This document shows positions 20,134-29,125 of a stretch of DNA of 29,228 nt, in pieces. The stretch covers positions 3,502 through 32,729 of the forward strand of contig JBBBWG010002671.1 in assembly GCA_037176905.1 (NCBI GenBank), written 5' to 3'. The notes beneath the pieces are model-generated. The model saw only the letters and a program-made list of their open reading frames with translations. It was not told the origin of the DNA and did not search any database. The stretch is from Azolla pinnata. Lineage: Eukaryota > Streptophyta > Polypodiopsida > Salviniales > Salviniaceae. Positions within the stretch are counted from its first letter, which is position 1. Each line of letters opens with the position of its first letter. The translations under genes and the position numbers were made by a program.

Positions 20134-23100
20134 TCAATATGGCATAAGAGCTTGCTCTACATTCTCTTCGTATTTGTCCGCCCAATCAAACCCTTCACTG
20201 CTTTGATGAAGCTGTTCAACATCGTTCATCCCTTCATATGAATCCCTAAAAATGTTAGACATGATTACATAACCAGCAGCATGATTCGGGTCCAAGAGAT
20301 ATGCTTGATCAAAGCATAGCTTTCCTAACCCAGTGTCACCATAAGTTTTGCAAGCACCGAGCAAGGTCATCCATCCGGTTACATCAGGCACAATGGGCAT
20401 ACTCTGAAGCAGTCTCTCGGCTTCTTGTAATCGGCCCGTGCTCCCGAGCAACTCGATCATACAGTTGAAATGTTCCATACTCGGTGTGATTCCATGCTCT
20501 TCTCTGATAGATTTGAAATAGGCATGCCCCTCATCCACCAAGCCTTCATGGCTACAAGCTGCTAAAATGCTAGTAAAACTCCACCCATCAGGTTTAAGCC
20601 CATCTTTTTGCATACCTTGAAGACATTCCTTTAGCATCTTAAAGCTCCCCAGCTGTGAATAACCAGATATCATCGCATTCCACGAAATTGCGTTTCGACA
20701 CGACAATCTTTCAAACGATTTACATGCTTCATTCAGATTTCCGCAGCTCGCATACATATCCACGAGAGTGTTACCTACAGTAAGATCCCTATCTTCTCCA
20801 CTTCTAATTATTTGGTCATGGATCAACCTTCCATGGTTTGTTGCCCCTACAGTACTGCATGCTTTTAAGGTAGATATGTAAGTGATATTATCTGGGCTTG
20901 TTCCTTGTTCTTGCATCTTGTCGAAAAGCTCGATGGCAGAAAACCCGTAACCATGTTGAACATAACTTACTATCATTGCATTCCATGACACTATGTCGTG
21001 ATATGACATCCTATCAAAGATTCGTCGAGCCTCATCAAGGAAACCAAATTTTCCATACATGTCAATAAGAGTATTCGTGATTAGTATATCAACTGTATAT
21101 CCGTTTCGGATGACAAGGTCATGCAAAAGCTTTCCTTGCTCTGATGTTCCTGAACCACTACATGCTTTCAAGACCGAAGAGAATGTGATCTCATCAGCTT
21201 TCACTCCTAGTTTTTGCATTTCCTCAAAAAACTGAAGGGCGTGCATATTTTCTCCATGCTGAGCATACCCTGTGACCATCGCCCCCCATGTAATCGTATC
21301 TCTTTTCGGCAAATTCTCAAATACTTTATATGCTTGTTCAAGACTACCACATTTGGCATACAAGTCTACTAGGGCATTTCCAACAATCAAATCTGAACCC
21401 AACCCACTCCGAACAATTTGGTCATGAATTATCATGCCCTGATGTAGACTCTCGGTTAGCGCACATGCTTTCAAAATGCTCGTCAGTGTTATCTTATCTA
21501 CTATCAGATCCTCCCCTTGCATTCGATGAAAAAATTGAAGGGCAACAGATCCAAGACCATGTTGACAATAACCTGCAATTATCACACTCCATGATACCTT
21601 GTCTCGAACTGGTAAAGACTCAAACATTGACTCGGCTTCATTCAAGCTACCACATTTTGCATACATATCCACGAGGGCGTTTCCGATAGAAATATCTCTC
21701 TCAAAACTTTCGACGATTACCAGCTGATGAACCATCCTACCTTCTCTTAGACAGAGATTATGAGTACATGCTTTCAACACGCATAGAAACATGGGTGGAT
21801 CTGGCTTTATACCTTGATATTTCATCGTATCGATAAGCTCAAAAGCTTGATGCCCATGCCCATGCTGTGCATAGCCAGCAATTAGTGCACTCCAGGACAC
21901 CGCATCTCGTGCTGGTGTATATTGAAATACCTTGTATGCATCCACAAGCTTCCCACGTTTTGCATACACATCAATAAGAGTGTTCCCTAGTATTGTATCA
22001 AAATGAATTCCACTTCTAATGAACTTGTCGTGAATCATGTATTCCAGTCCTCGTGTTTCTGTCAAGTTACAAGCTCTCAAAACACAAACATATGTTACTT
22101 TATCTGGTGCCATAGACTTCCGTTGCATCTCCTGAAAAAGTTCAAGAACAAGCAATCCATTTCCGTGGTGTACATACCCAGCAAGTAGCGCATTCCAAGA
22201 TACCACATTGCGTACATGTAACATTTCAAATACTTTTTGTGCTTCATCAAGGTAGCCACACTTAGCAAACAAGTCGATAAGGCTGTTGCCAACAACCACA
22301 TGCGATTCTAGCCTGCTCCGGATAAGCATGTCATAGATACATCTACCATCACCGATAGCACCTGTCTTGGTACATGCTTTCAAGGCACACGCAAATGCCA
22401 CTTTATCTGGCTTTAGACCTTCATTGAGCATATTCTCAAAGAGTTGGATAGATTTCGGGTCAGTTTCACGCTGCCCATAACCTGTCATCAGTGCACCCCA
22501 AGATACAATATCTCGATCCGGTAAGTTGTCAAACACCTTCCGAGCATCTTCCCAACTACCGCATTTGGCATACATATCTATAAGCGTGTTACAAACAATT
22601 ACATCACGTTCAAATCCAGCAACAATGATATGGGCATGAATATGCAACCCTTGCTTGAAAGCTGGAGGATGACCGCATGCTTTCAAGATGCAGATAAACG
22701 TGACCTTGTCTGGCTGCAAACCCTTGGCAAGCATTTGCTTGAAATATTCCATAGCCAAGTCGTCGAGCCCGTTTTGTGCATATCCCGAAATAACGGTTCC
22801 CCATACTACCTGATCCTGTTCCCGATTAGCATCGAACATTCCCAATGCACTGTCCAAGCTTCCCAATTTTGCATACATGTCCAGAAGAGTAGCTTGCAAG
22901 ACCTTCTCTTCTTCCAAACCACTTCTGATGATTTCATCATGTACGACTCTTCCATTCAAGAAGTCACCAACAATACCGCAAGCTTTCGACACGCATGAAA
23001 GGATAAACTTGTCGGGCTGGAAACCCTCATATAGCATCCTGTGGTACAGCACGATGGCTTCTTTACTCTGCCCAAAAGATGAATGGGCAGATATGAGGGC

Positions 23101-23769
23101 GTGCCATGTGTGGGCGCATGGTTCAGATACCTTGTTGAAGACGAGGTTGGCTTCAAAGAGAGTACCATTACAAGCAAAGAGCCGGAGTAGATGATCGCAG
23201 AGAATACCCACATGCTCGAATCCGCACAACACCATGAGAGAGTGGGCATGCCTGCCTCCCTCCACATCCATGGTTTGGCAGCATTTGTGAAGAAGGGAGT
23301 AAACTCCATGCCTTGAGGGAGCATGCATTCCATCTGCTCTTCTCCAAGAAATGAAAATCAAGCATCCTTCACCATTAAACAGAGGGAACGAGAGAAAGAA
23401 ATCAACAAGAAGCCATAGACAAGTACCTTGGTCATTCCAGCCTTGGCATGCTTCCTCCCCTGCCGCGGTATCAGATATTGCACACATACACATCCATGAA
23501 ACCAATGGATGTATTGATGATGTTGAGAGATGGTTTCGCCTGTCGATTTTTGTGCTAAACGAGGAATGATTAGCAATAAGAATGATCAAGAATACGATTA
23601 CGAGCGACATACTGAACTCGGATTGATTAGCAATAAGAATGATTAAGAATATGATTAGGAGCGACATACTAAACTCGGATTGATTAGCAATCGGAATGAT
23701 TAAGAATGCGATTACAGCAGCAACAGGTATGTCGATATGAGTCAAGAGAGTAAGCAGTATTAAGCTCAC
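20134..23769 (-). CDS. Long PLS-class PPR protein, E-type end
   Basis: Intronless frame of 1211 codons; probable organellar RNA-binding protein. The PPR array begins near residue 150 (HGVYSLLHKCCQ) and holds about nine P-L-S triplets, marked by LDMYAKLGS, IDMYAKCGS, IDLFAKCGY, IDVYAKRGK, VDMYAKCGS, VDLYAKCGS, IDMYGKFGF and VDMYASCGN. It ends with E1 (GWMTLLGACKTYGD, then LDPNHAAGYVIMSNIF) and a short non-conserved tail; no full E2 or DYW domain is present. The first 147 residues are doubtful: residues about 15-72 are a 19-residue hydrophobic repeat coded by a 57-bp tandem repeat that looks non-genic. The Met at 23328 (MHAPSRHGV) is a likelier start and gives 1064 aa. A 5' exon ending ACCAAG|GTACTT near 23426 is also possible. 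No transit peptide is evident from Met 23328. Confidence 0.85.
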   Translation of the reverse strand: MSLILLTLLTHIDIPVAAVIAFLIIPIANQSEFSMSLLIIFLIILIANQSEFSMSLVIVFLIILIANHSSFSTKIDRRNHLSTSSIHPLVSWMCMCAISDTAAGEEACQGWNDQGTCLWLLVDFFLSFPLFNGEGCLIFISWRRADGMHAPSRHGVYSLLHKCCQTMDVEGGRHAHSLMVLCGFEHVGILCDHLLRLFACNGTLFEANLVFNKVSEPCAHTWHALISAHSSFGQSKEAIVLYHRMLYEGFQPDKFILSCVSKACGIVGDFLNGRVVHDEIIRSGLEEEKVLQATLLDMYAKLGSLDSALGMFDANREQDQVVWGTVISGYAQNGLDDLAMEYFKQMLAKGLQPDKVTFICILKACGHPPAFKQGLHIHAHIIVAGFERDVIVCNTLIDMYAKCGSWEDARKVFDNLPDRDIVSWGALMTGYGQRETDPKSIQLFENMLNEGLKPDKVAFACALKACTKTGAIGDGRCIYDMLIRSRLESHVVVGNSLIDLFAKCGYLDEAQKVFEMLHVRNVVSWNALLAGYVHHGNGLLVLELFQEMQRKSMAPDKVTYVCVLRACNLTETRGLEYMIHDKFIRSGIHFDTILGNTLIDVYAKRGKLVDAYKVFQYTPARDAVSWSALIAGYAQHGHGHQAFELIDTMKYQGIKPDPPMFLCVLKACTHNLCLREGRMVHQLVIVESFERDISIGNALVDMYAKCGSLNEAESMFESLPVRDKVSWSVIIAGYCQHGLGSVALQFFHRMQGEDLIVDKITLTSILKACALTESLHQGMIIHDQIVRSGLGSDLIVGNALVDLYAKCGSLEQAYKVFENLPKRDTITWGAMVTGYAQHGENMHALQFFEEMQKLGVKADEITFSSVLKACSGSGTSEQGKLLHDLVIRNGYTVDILITNTLIDMYGKFGFLDEARRIFDRMSYHDIVSWNAMIVSYVQHGYGFSAIELFDKMQEQGTSPDNITYISTLKACSTVGATNHGRLIHDQIIRSGEDRDLTVGNTLVDMYASCGNLNEACKSFERLSCRNAISWNAMISGYSQLGSFKMLKECLQGMQKDGLKPDGWSFTSILAACSHEGLVDEGHAYFKSIREEHGITPSMEHFNCMIELLGSTGRLQEAERLLQSMPIVPDVTGWMTLLGACKTYGDTGLGKLCFDQAYLLDPNHAAGYVIMSNIFRDSYEGMNDVEQLHQSSEGFDWADKYEENVEQALMPY
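23568..23716. repeat. 57-bp tandem repeat, about 2.6 copies
   Basis: Units starting GATTAGCAAT lie at 23568, 23625 and 23682 and include GAGCGACATACT(G/A)AACTCG. The 57-bp period equals 19 codons, which keeps the minus-strand frame open ahead of the PPR array. It is most simply a promoter or 5' UTR repeat. Confidence 0.9.
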
Positions 23770-24009
23770 GGATCGGCATGTGCTTTTAATCGGAGTCTAA
23801 CGATCAATTTGGTAATTAACCATCTAATCATGCCATACGGTTAACCATCTACACGTTTTTGCTTACGTTTTGGTGATTTGTCGCCTCAATTAGAGAAGAC
23901 TCCACGCTCAACAAATTAGGGCTAAGGCACTTGAGTTAAGAGGAACACATGGTATTCTTTAGTAACAGGCGAAAGAATAATTAGCTCTGTGCTCAACCCA
24001 TGGCATCCG

Positions 24010-24170
24010 GATCTGGTTACTTCGAGAATGATAGTTACAATTTATAGGCCCTCTGTTTGGATTCTTTCTTTTTCGTAAAATTGCTTTACTGATCTGGTTA
24101 TATCGAGAATGACAGTTACAATTTATAGTCTCTCTGTTTAGATCTTTTGTTTTTCTCTCCATACATCTTA
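24010..24170. repeat. 81-bp imperfect tandem duplication
   Basis: GATCTGGTTA, GAGAATGA(T/C)AGTTACAATT and CTCTGTTT(G/A)GAT recur with starts at 24010 and 24091. Several substitutions and a small gap separate the copies. Confidence 0.8.
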
Positions 24171-24974
24171 CATCACGCGCCCAAAACATAAAGACACCAT
24201 CTAGAGATAATATCGAAGAAAAATATATATTATTCTTTGGGGGCCAATTATTTCTGCATGAATAAGATCTAGTGATATACGAAGACACTCCATCGTGGAT
24301 GGCTAAAGCAAGTTGTTAGCCCCACCCCAAAGGGAGAGATCGGTGGGTGTTATGGAATGCAATTATCGAACTAGGTCAAAGGGTGTGTGCAATGTTACAT
24401 GGTTTACAAACGTAGTAGACCGAGGTTTGTTTACAAAAAATGTCAGCATTTTAGCAAGTGAGGGAGGATCCGGGGTCGACGCCAAGGGTGGCGCAGTAAG
24501 ACCTGTAGAGATTGATGCGGCTCGCCATTTGAGAAGCCGGTTATGCAATAGTCGATGAATGCCGACGTCCTTATATACGCATGCACGAATCCTTTCCCAG
24601 GACCTTAAGCCAAAGCCTGATATATAATTATATTATAAGCAGATGCGACACGAATATATGGACATCTCTTCGGTGCGTATTATGTACCTCTATCGTGCAC
24701 GATGCATATGCCAGGACAGCAAGTGTAGAAATTCGATGCGAATTTCCAGACTAATTTTCCCAAATTTTCCCAAAAACATATCTGTAAGTTGAAAGTGCGA
24801 ATTAATATATTGATTTCGAATCAGACAAATTGATGTACAAACTTATAGAATCAATTATATCGGACTATAAGTATAAACGTTCTACATTGTCGAAAGCTAA
24901 CAATACTGATAGAATCGACTTTTTCAAATCGAAGAAGCTGATTTGACTCGTGATATTCGAAGGGGTTATTCAAC

Positions 24975-25437
24975 CCATACTGGTTTAACCCCAAATCTGG
25001 CTAGTTCGGCTCCAAGTGGTGTCGATCACCTCCGAATCGGGCTGCTTCTTCAAGCACTCTTCCTCATGGTATCCTAGTTTGTTGCAGGTTTCCTTGATCT
25101 TGGAGGTGTAGTCTGTCACCGACATGTTTGTCCCTCGGATGTTGTTGAGCTCTGTCTGAGTTTGCTACTTCGTAGAGGTTGTGTTTGTGGCGAAACTCTT
25201 CTTCAGATTTTCTCATGCCTACTTGGGGATCTTGGCATCCTTGATGTAATCGAGCATCTGATCCTTATACGTAGGACTCCAAGAACTAAAGGACGCAGCA
25301 TGCAACTTGTTCCCATGCTGGGAAGTCATTGTACGGTCGGATCTACTGCTTCCTCGTCGGCGCCTTCGATGAAGCTCTAGTAACTCTGTGCTCCCGGGCT
25401 GCATATCTATACGCTCGGGCTTCTCTGTAAGAAGCAA
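24975..25437 (-). pseudogene. Decayed Ty1/copia gag fragment
   Basis: One minus-strand frame reads GNKLHAASFSSW, YKDQMLDYIKDAKIPK, stop, A, stop, ENLKKSFATNTTSTK, stop, QTQTELNNIRGTNMSVTDY and TSKIKE. This is the Retrotran_gag_2 (UBN2) pattern of plant copia elements, in which DAKTPKEAW, LRQELNNI and MSVTDYTSKIKE are usual. Three internal stops (near 25227, 25221 and 25167) disable it. After KIKETC it passes straight into NKLGYHEEECLKKQ, which resembles the second half of a CCHC zinc knuckle with His replaced by Tyr. That suggests an internal deletion of the gag C-terminal half. No protease, integrase, reverse transcriptase or LTRs were recognised nearby. Confidence 0.72.
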
Positions 25438-25930
25438 GTGAGTTGCCCATTTGTCGATTCATCCTATCGTCGATCAATTACTCTCCGGTCTCTCCTAATT
25501 TGTTGTGTGTTGTTGCTACGTAACCTCGCTACTATAGTGGTAGCCGGCCTGTTGGCGACATCTTTTGTTGCTGCGCCAGAATCAGATGACGGCTGCTGGG
25601 GCGAGCAAAGTTTAGTACAGTGCCGGACTGTTTGATGTGTCCATGACGCAGTTCTTTGAGCTCTGTTTTCTCGACGTAAATTCGATTCACGAAGATCGGT
25701 GCTCTGTCGTAATGCCTAGGCTATATGCATCGGGCTCGACCGAAAGCAACAAAGATCGACCGAAAAAACTTAGAGCATTAACAGATTCCCGGGCCGAGGC
25801 GAAATCTTGACCAATACAAGAGAGTGCAGAGGCTAGACACGGTTGGGCGGACCGATCGACAATTCCTCATCCTCATAACATGAAGCCCCATCATTCATTG
25901 ACCAACCTATTGTAACTCCCCCTCCTCTTC

Positions 25931-25942
25931 AAAATATATATC
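25931..25942 (+). promoter_or_regulatory. Candidate TATA box of the ATL gene
   Basis: AAAATATATATC lies about 170 bases before the ATL start codon, leaving room for a leader of about 140 bases. It is placed by motif and position only. Confidence 0.35.
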
Positions 25943-26109
25943 TTTTCTTTGAAACATCTGTATGATCTTCTTAATCTGCCAGAAGAAGAAAACCTCTTCA
26001 TATTCTTGTGAGCACCTCCCCGTTTCCATGGTGCTCTTCAGCTCCCCGAACCTCCTGGCCTCAAAATGGTGTAGCTCAGAGAGGCGTTGCCTCCTCGCTC
26101 ACGCCAAGA

Positions 26110-26844
26110 ATGAGCCAGAAACAGGGCCTGGACTCCGGCATGGAAGCAGACGGCTATGCGAGCACGGTCGGCCTCGGCTACGGCATCGCCATGGCCGTGG
26201 GAATCATGGCGCTCGTCTCCTCCGTCATGCTGGCGTCTTACCTGTGTGTCAGGGTTCACGGAAGGCGGACGAGCGCGACGGCGAGGCGCAGGGAAGCAGG
26301 AAACTCATCTGCGAGGGCCGCGAACGGGGCGAGTTCCGCCGATGGCGATGGAGAATCGGAGCTAGAAGTGGAGGAGGGAGCAAATGGGGCCCATTCTAGA
26401 GGCGGCGGCGATTGCACCGTGGCGATGATCGGAGGCGTCGACGATGAGGCCAGCCTCGAGAGCTATCCGAAGCTCGAGTCCGGTTCCAGCGAGAAGAACA
26501 AGAAGAAGAAGAAGAAGAAGAAGAAGAAGATGAAGATGATGATGATGATGATGATGATGGCGGTGGAGAACAAGGCCTGTTGTGCCATTGATCAGGATCA
26601 TCACGGCGGCGACGAGAGCTTGTGCTCGATCTGCTTGGCGGGCTATCGCGACGGCGAGCTCGTCCGGATGCTGCCCGACTGCGGGCATCGGTTTCACACC
26701 CGGTGCGTCGACGAGTGGCTGCGCTCGCACGCGTCGTGCCCCATCTGCCGCGCCGCGTCCCCGCTCCCGACCCCCGGCTCCACCCCGCTCTCGTCGCTCA
26801 TCCCCATCGGCCCAAGAAGCCCTCCGGAGCCCCACTTCAGATAG
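26110..26844 (+). CDS. ATL: ATL-type RING-H2 E3 ubiquitin ligase
   Basis: Membrane-anchored E3 ubiquitin ligase of the Arabidopsis Toxicos en Levadura family; it would pass ubiquitin from an E2 to a substrate. Single exon, 244 aa, as is usual for ATLs. The start is the first ATG of the frame. Residues 21-47 form one membrane segment ([20 protein letters not shown]), closest to ATL67-like members. GVDDE (109-113) and SYPKL (118-122) are a variant of the ATL GLD motif. The RING-H2 ligands are C172, C175, C191, H193, H196, C199, C210 and C213, with W203 for E2 contact; the PDCGHRFH pattern is intact, so the domain should be active. Residues 128-150 are a Lys run then a Met run, coded by an AAG/ATG microsatellite in the linker before the RING, which is unusual. 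The stop codon lies in a GATA repeat. Confidence 0.9.
   Translation: MSQKQGLDSGMEADGYASTVGLGYGIAMAVGIMALVSSVMLASYLCVRVHGRRTSATARRREAGNSSARAANGASSADGDGESELEVEEGANGAHSRGGGDCTVAMIGGVDDEASLESYPKLESGSSEKNKKKKKKKKKKMKMMMMMMMMAVENKACCAIDQDHHGGDESLCSICLAGYRDGELVRMLPDCGHRFHTRCVDEWLRSHASCPICRAASPLPTPGSTPLSSLIPIGPRSPPEPHFR
26491..26560 (+). repeat. Coding (AAG)n(ATG)n microsatellite
   Basis: About a dozen AAG codons run into about eight ATG codons inside the ATL linker, giving poly-Lys then poly-Met just before the RING domain. Confidence 0.93.
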
Positions 26845-26862
26845 ATAGATAGATAGATAGAT
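26840..26862 (+). repeat. (GATA)n microsatellite over the ATL stop
   Basis: About five to six GATA units begin at the last codon and stop codon of the ATL frame (AGA TAG ATA GAT) and run into the 3' UTR. Confidence 0.93.
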
Positions 26863-26994
26863 TTGATTATCGTCTTCGAAGGTCAAATATGACCCTACAA
26901 GTTGATGGTAAAAAGCTAAGCTAGCTGATTGATTTCCCTAAGAAGGGAAGCAAAGACAGATCCTCTTCCATCTCCATAGCCATGGCCAAGGCAT

Positions 26995-27040
26995 GAATGA
27001 AGGAATGAATGAATGAAGGAATGAATGAATGAATGAGCTT
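26995..27040. repeat. (GAAT)n tetranucleotide repeat
   Basis: GAATGAAT units, interrupted by GAAGGAAT, lie about 150 bases past the ATL stop codon, probably in or just beyond its 3' UTR. Confidence 0.9.
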
Positions 27041-27339
27041 TTCCTTGAGAAGAGGTAAAGCCTGCCTTGGACCAAGAACCACCACAATCCAATGATTTCT
27101 TGCAACTCAAAAGCCCCAACAATTTGAAGAGTTTGTAGATGATGGATGATGGATGCCCTTCTTTTGTTCCTCCTTTAGAAGGAAAGGAATGGCTTGCTCT
27201 GGTAAGAGGATAGGTTGCCTGAAAAGGAGACTCTATGCGACGACGACCGTGTCAGGGTTCTATTTATCCTGTCGCCTCCGATCACCTCCTCTTGTTGGTA
27301 ATGTGGTTACCCGAGTCCCGTGTTCGATATGTCCATAAA

Positions 27340-27374
27340 AGAGAGAGAGAGAGATTGTGTGTGTGTGTGTGTGT
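27340..27374. repeat. (GA)n(GT)n compound microsatellite
   Basis: A GA run is followed directly by ATT and then a GT run of about nine units. It is non-coding. Confidence 0.9.
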
Positions 27375-27618
27375 GCGGACTCTTGGAGCTACGTTTGTGC
27401 ACGTTACACATGGCCGGCACGAATGATGCCGAAGGGCCAGAACAAAGAGGAGTGGGGGCATCCGAATGAATTCCGGTGCGCCTTGCTTGTGCGTGTCTCG
27501 ATAGATATCGATCCGACGATAAACAGACCAAGCACAATGCGCGACGAAAAGCCAAAAGGGACGACCGCACTCAAGAAAGCGCGAATGAGAGGAGGCTTAT
27601 ATAGACATCAAAGAGCGA

Positions 27619-27750
27619 GGCTACTTGGCCTCGGATCAGTAGCATCATCAGGTGGCCCGAAGCATATCATCCAAGCGAGCCTGTGGCTACTTGGCCTCGG
27701 ATCAGGTAGCATCATCAGGTGGCCGAAGCATCATCGAGGCGACAGAGACG
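27619..27750. repeat. 66-bp tandem duplication
   Basis: GGCTACTTGGCCTCGGATCA and AGCATCATCAGGTGGCC recur with starts at 27619 and 27685. Single-base indels distinguish the copies. Confidence 0.9.
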
Positions 27751-28632
27751 CAGAGGGAAAGAGAGAGTCGGAATGGGGCAGTTCTCGACGACCCCGCCCT
27801 CATAGGTAGGTAGGTAACCTCGGGTGTTTTCGATAAATGACGGTATGTGTGGTTAATGTTGTTCATCCACCAGGCAGCAGCGGCAACGATCGTTCTCGTT
27901 AGTGATTAATCCAGTACAAGATCCTTTTTTTTTAAGCGTGGAGCTGTTAGTTTTACACTGACGATGCATCGAGCTCGCAGCGTGGGAATCGTCCGACTTG
28001 TTGGTCATGTCGCCGCCCAGAGGCAACGCCACCGTGTGGGCGGACACCGCCCCAGTGTCCGAGCGGCGTCAGCCAGTTCTTGCAAGTTCACCTTCTACGG
28101 GGTCGGATTCCCACGAACAAATCAAAATCTTTAGAATGCTAACGCGCAAGTTCCGGAGATTACGTCCGAAAGAAACCGTACTAAAAGCTGCGGCTTCTAC
28201 GGCTTCCCGCCGCGAAAGCCTCGGTCGTCCGAGTCGACGGACGGGGAAACGTGCCCGGCCCGGTGACACTGGCGAGAAACTTTGCGGGTGCGGCGAGCGG
28301 CGTGGGAGGGCGATTGCGACAAAGTTTGTTCATTATTTGACATGCTGTAATCAAACCAAAAGCCTATTGTCAAACCTCGGGGGGCCGCTGTACAAAACGT
28401 CCGAACCATTTGTTTGGTCGGGCGGGCGCCCCATCGTCGAGCTCGAAGGGGGCCGGCCTGCTGGGCATTGTCTATGGTCTAAAAAACTCCTAGTAATAAT
28501 GCACGTAATACTAGCGCCCGATCCGTTCCGAGAACCGAGAACCGAGAACCCGATCGGGGCGGGGCGGCGGATGTGTCGGGGAGGAATTCGGAGCTCGATG
28601 GGAATCGATGCTCCTTTCTTCTTTTCTTTTCT

Positions 28633-29092
28633 TTAGAAGGAGAGGCGCGCGGCGGGATGGATGGACCACGGCGGCGGGTACACCTCTTGCGGGAGCGCGT
28701 GCTGCTGAGGCGGGGTGGCGAGAAGGTTGGGGGCGAGAGTGGTGTAGCGAGCCATGGCATTGAGGTTGAGCGGCAACGGCGGCGGCTGGGGGTGGTGCAA
28801 GAGGGAAGGGGAGTTGTCAGCAAGCCCATTGGGAGGAGGAGGAGGAGGAGGAGGAGGAGGAGGAGCATGGGAATTGAGGTGAGAGTGATGGGCATGGGTC
28901 AAGAGATCGTGGTTAGCCGTGCTGGTGGCGGCGGAAACATTGTTGTTGTTGTTGTTGTTGTTGTTGATGCTGTTGTTGATGCTGTTGTTGATGTTGTTGT
29001 TGTTGTTGTTGGTGGAGGTGATGGCGGCGGAGGGATCGGGAGAATCGGCGTCATCGAGCTCGTCGTCGTCGTCATCGTCGTCGTCGGCTGTG

Positions 29093-29125
<33 letters not shown>

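Larger units (their letters stand above)
23770..26109. other. Intergenic region between PPR and ATL genes
   Basis: This spacer separates two divergent genes, so it carries both promoters. It holds an 81-bp tandem duplication (24010-24170), AT-rich DNA, a decayed Ty1/copia gag (24975-25437) and a TATA-like AAAATATATATC at 25931-25942. The frame at 24313-24558 has no recognisable motif. No other gene was found. Confidence 0.55.
26845..28632. other. Convergent spacer between ATL and AHL
   Basis: The region holds the 3' UTRs of both flanking genes and no recognised gene. Contents are a GAAT/GAAG tetranucleotide tract (26995-27040), GA and GT microsatellites (27340-27374) and a 66-bp tandem duplication (27619-27750). 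The stretch 27998-28636 is open on the plus strand for 212 codons, but the product is basic, without motifs, and overlaps the AHL stop, so it is not called. Confidence 0.55.

Noticed and set aside
24313..24558. 81-codon plus-strand frame
   Set aside because: No recognisable domain; an overlapping antisense frame of similar size also exists, so neither is supported.
26008..26109. N-terminal extension of the ATL frame
   Set aside because: It contains no ATG in frame (it would begin at GTG), and the family N-terminus is matched from the ATG at 26110.
27998..28636. 212-codon plus-strand frame
   Set aside because: Moderately GC-rich DNA with no motif. It overlaps the AHL stop codon on the other strand, and its end is a C/T-rich run (FFFSFL).
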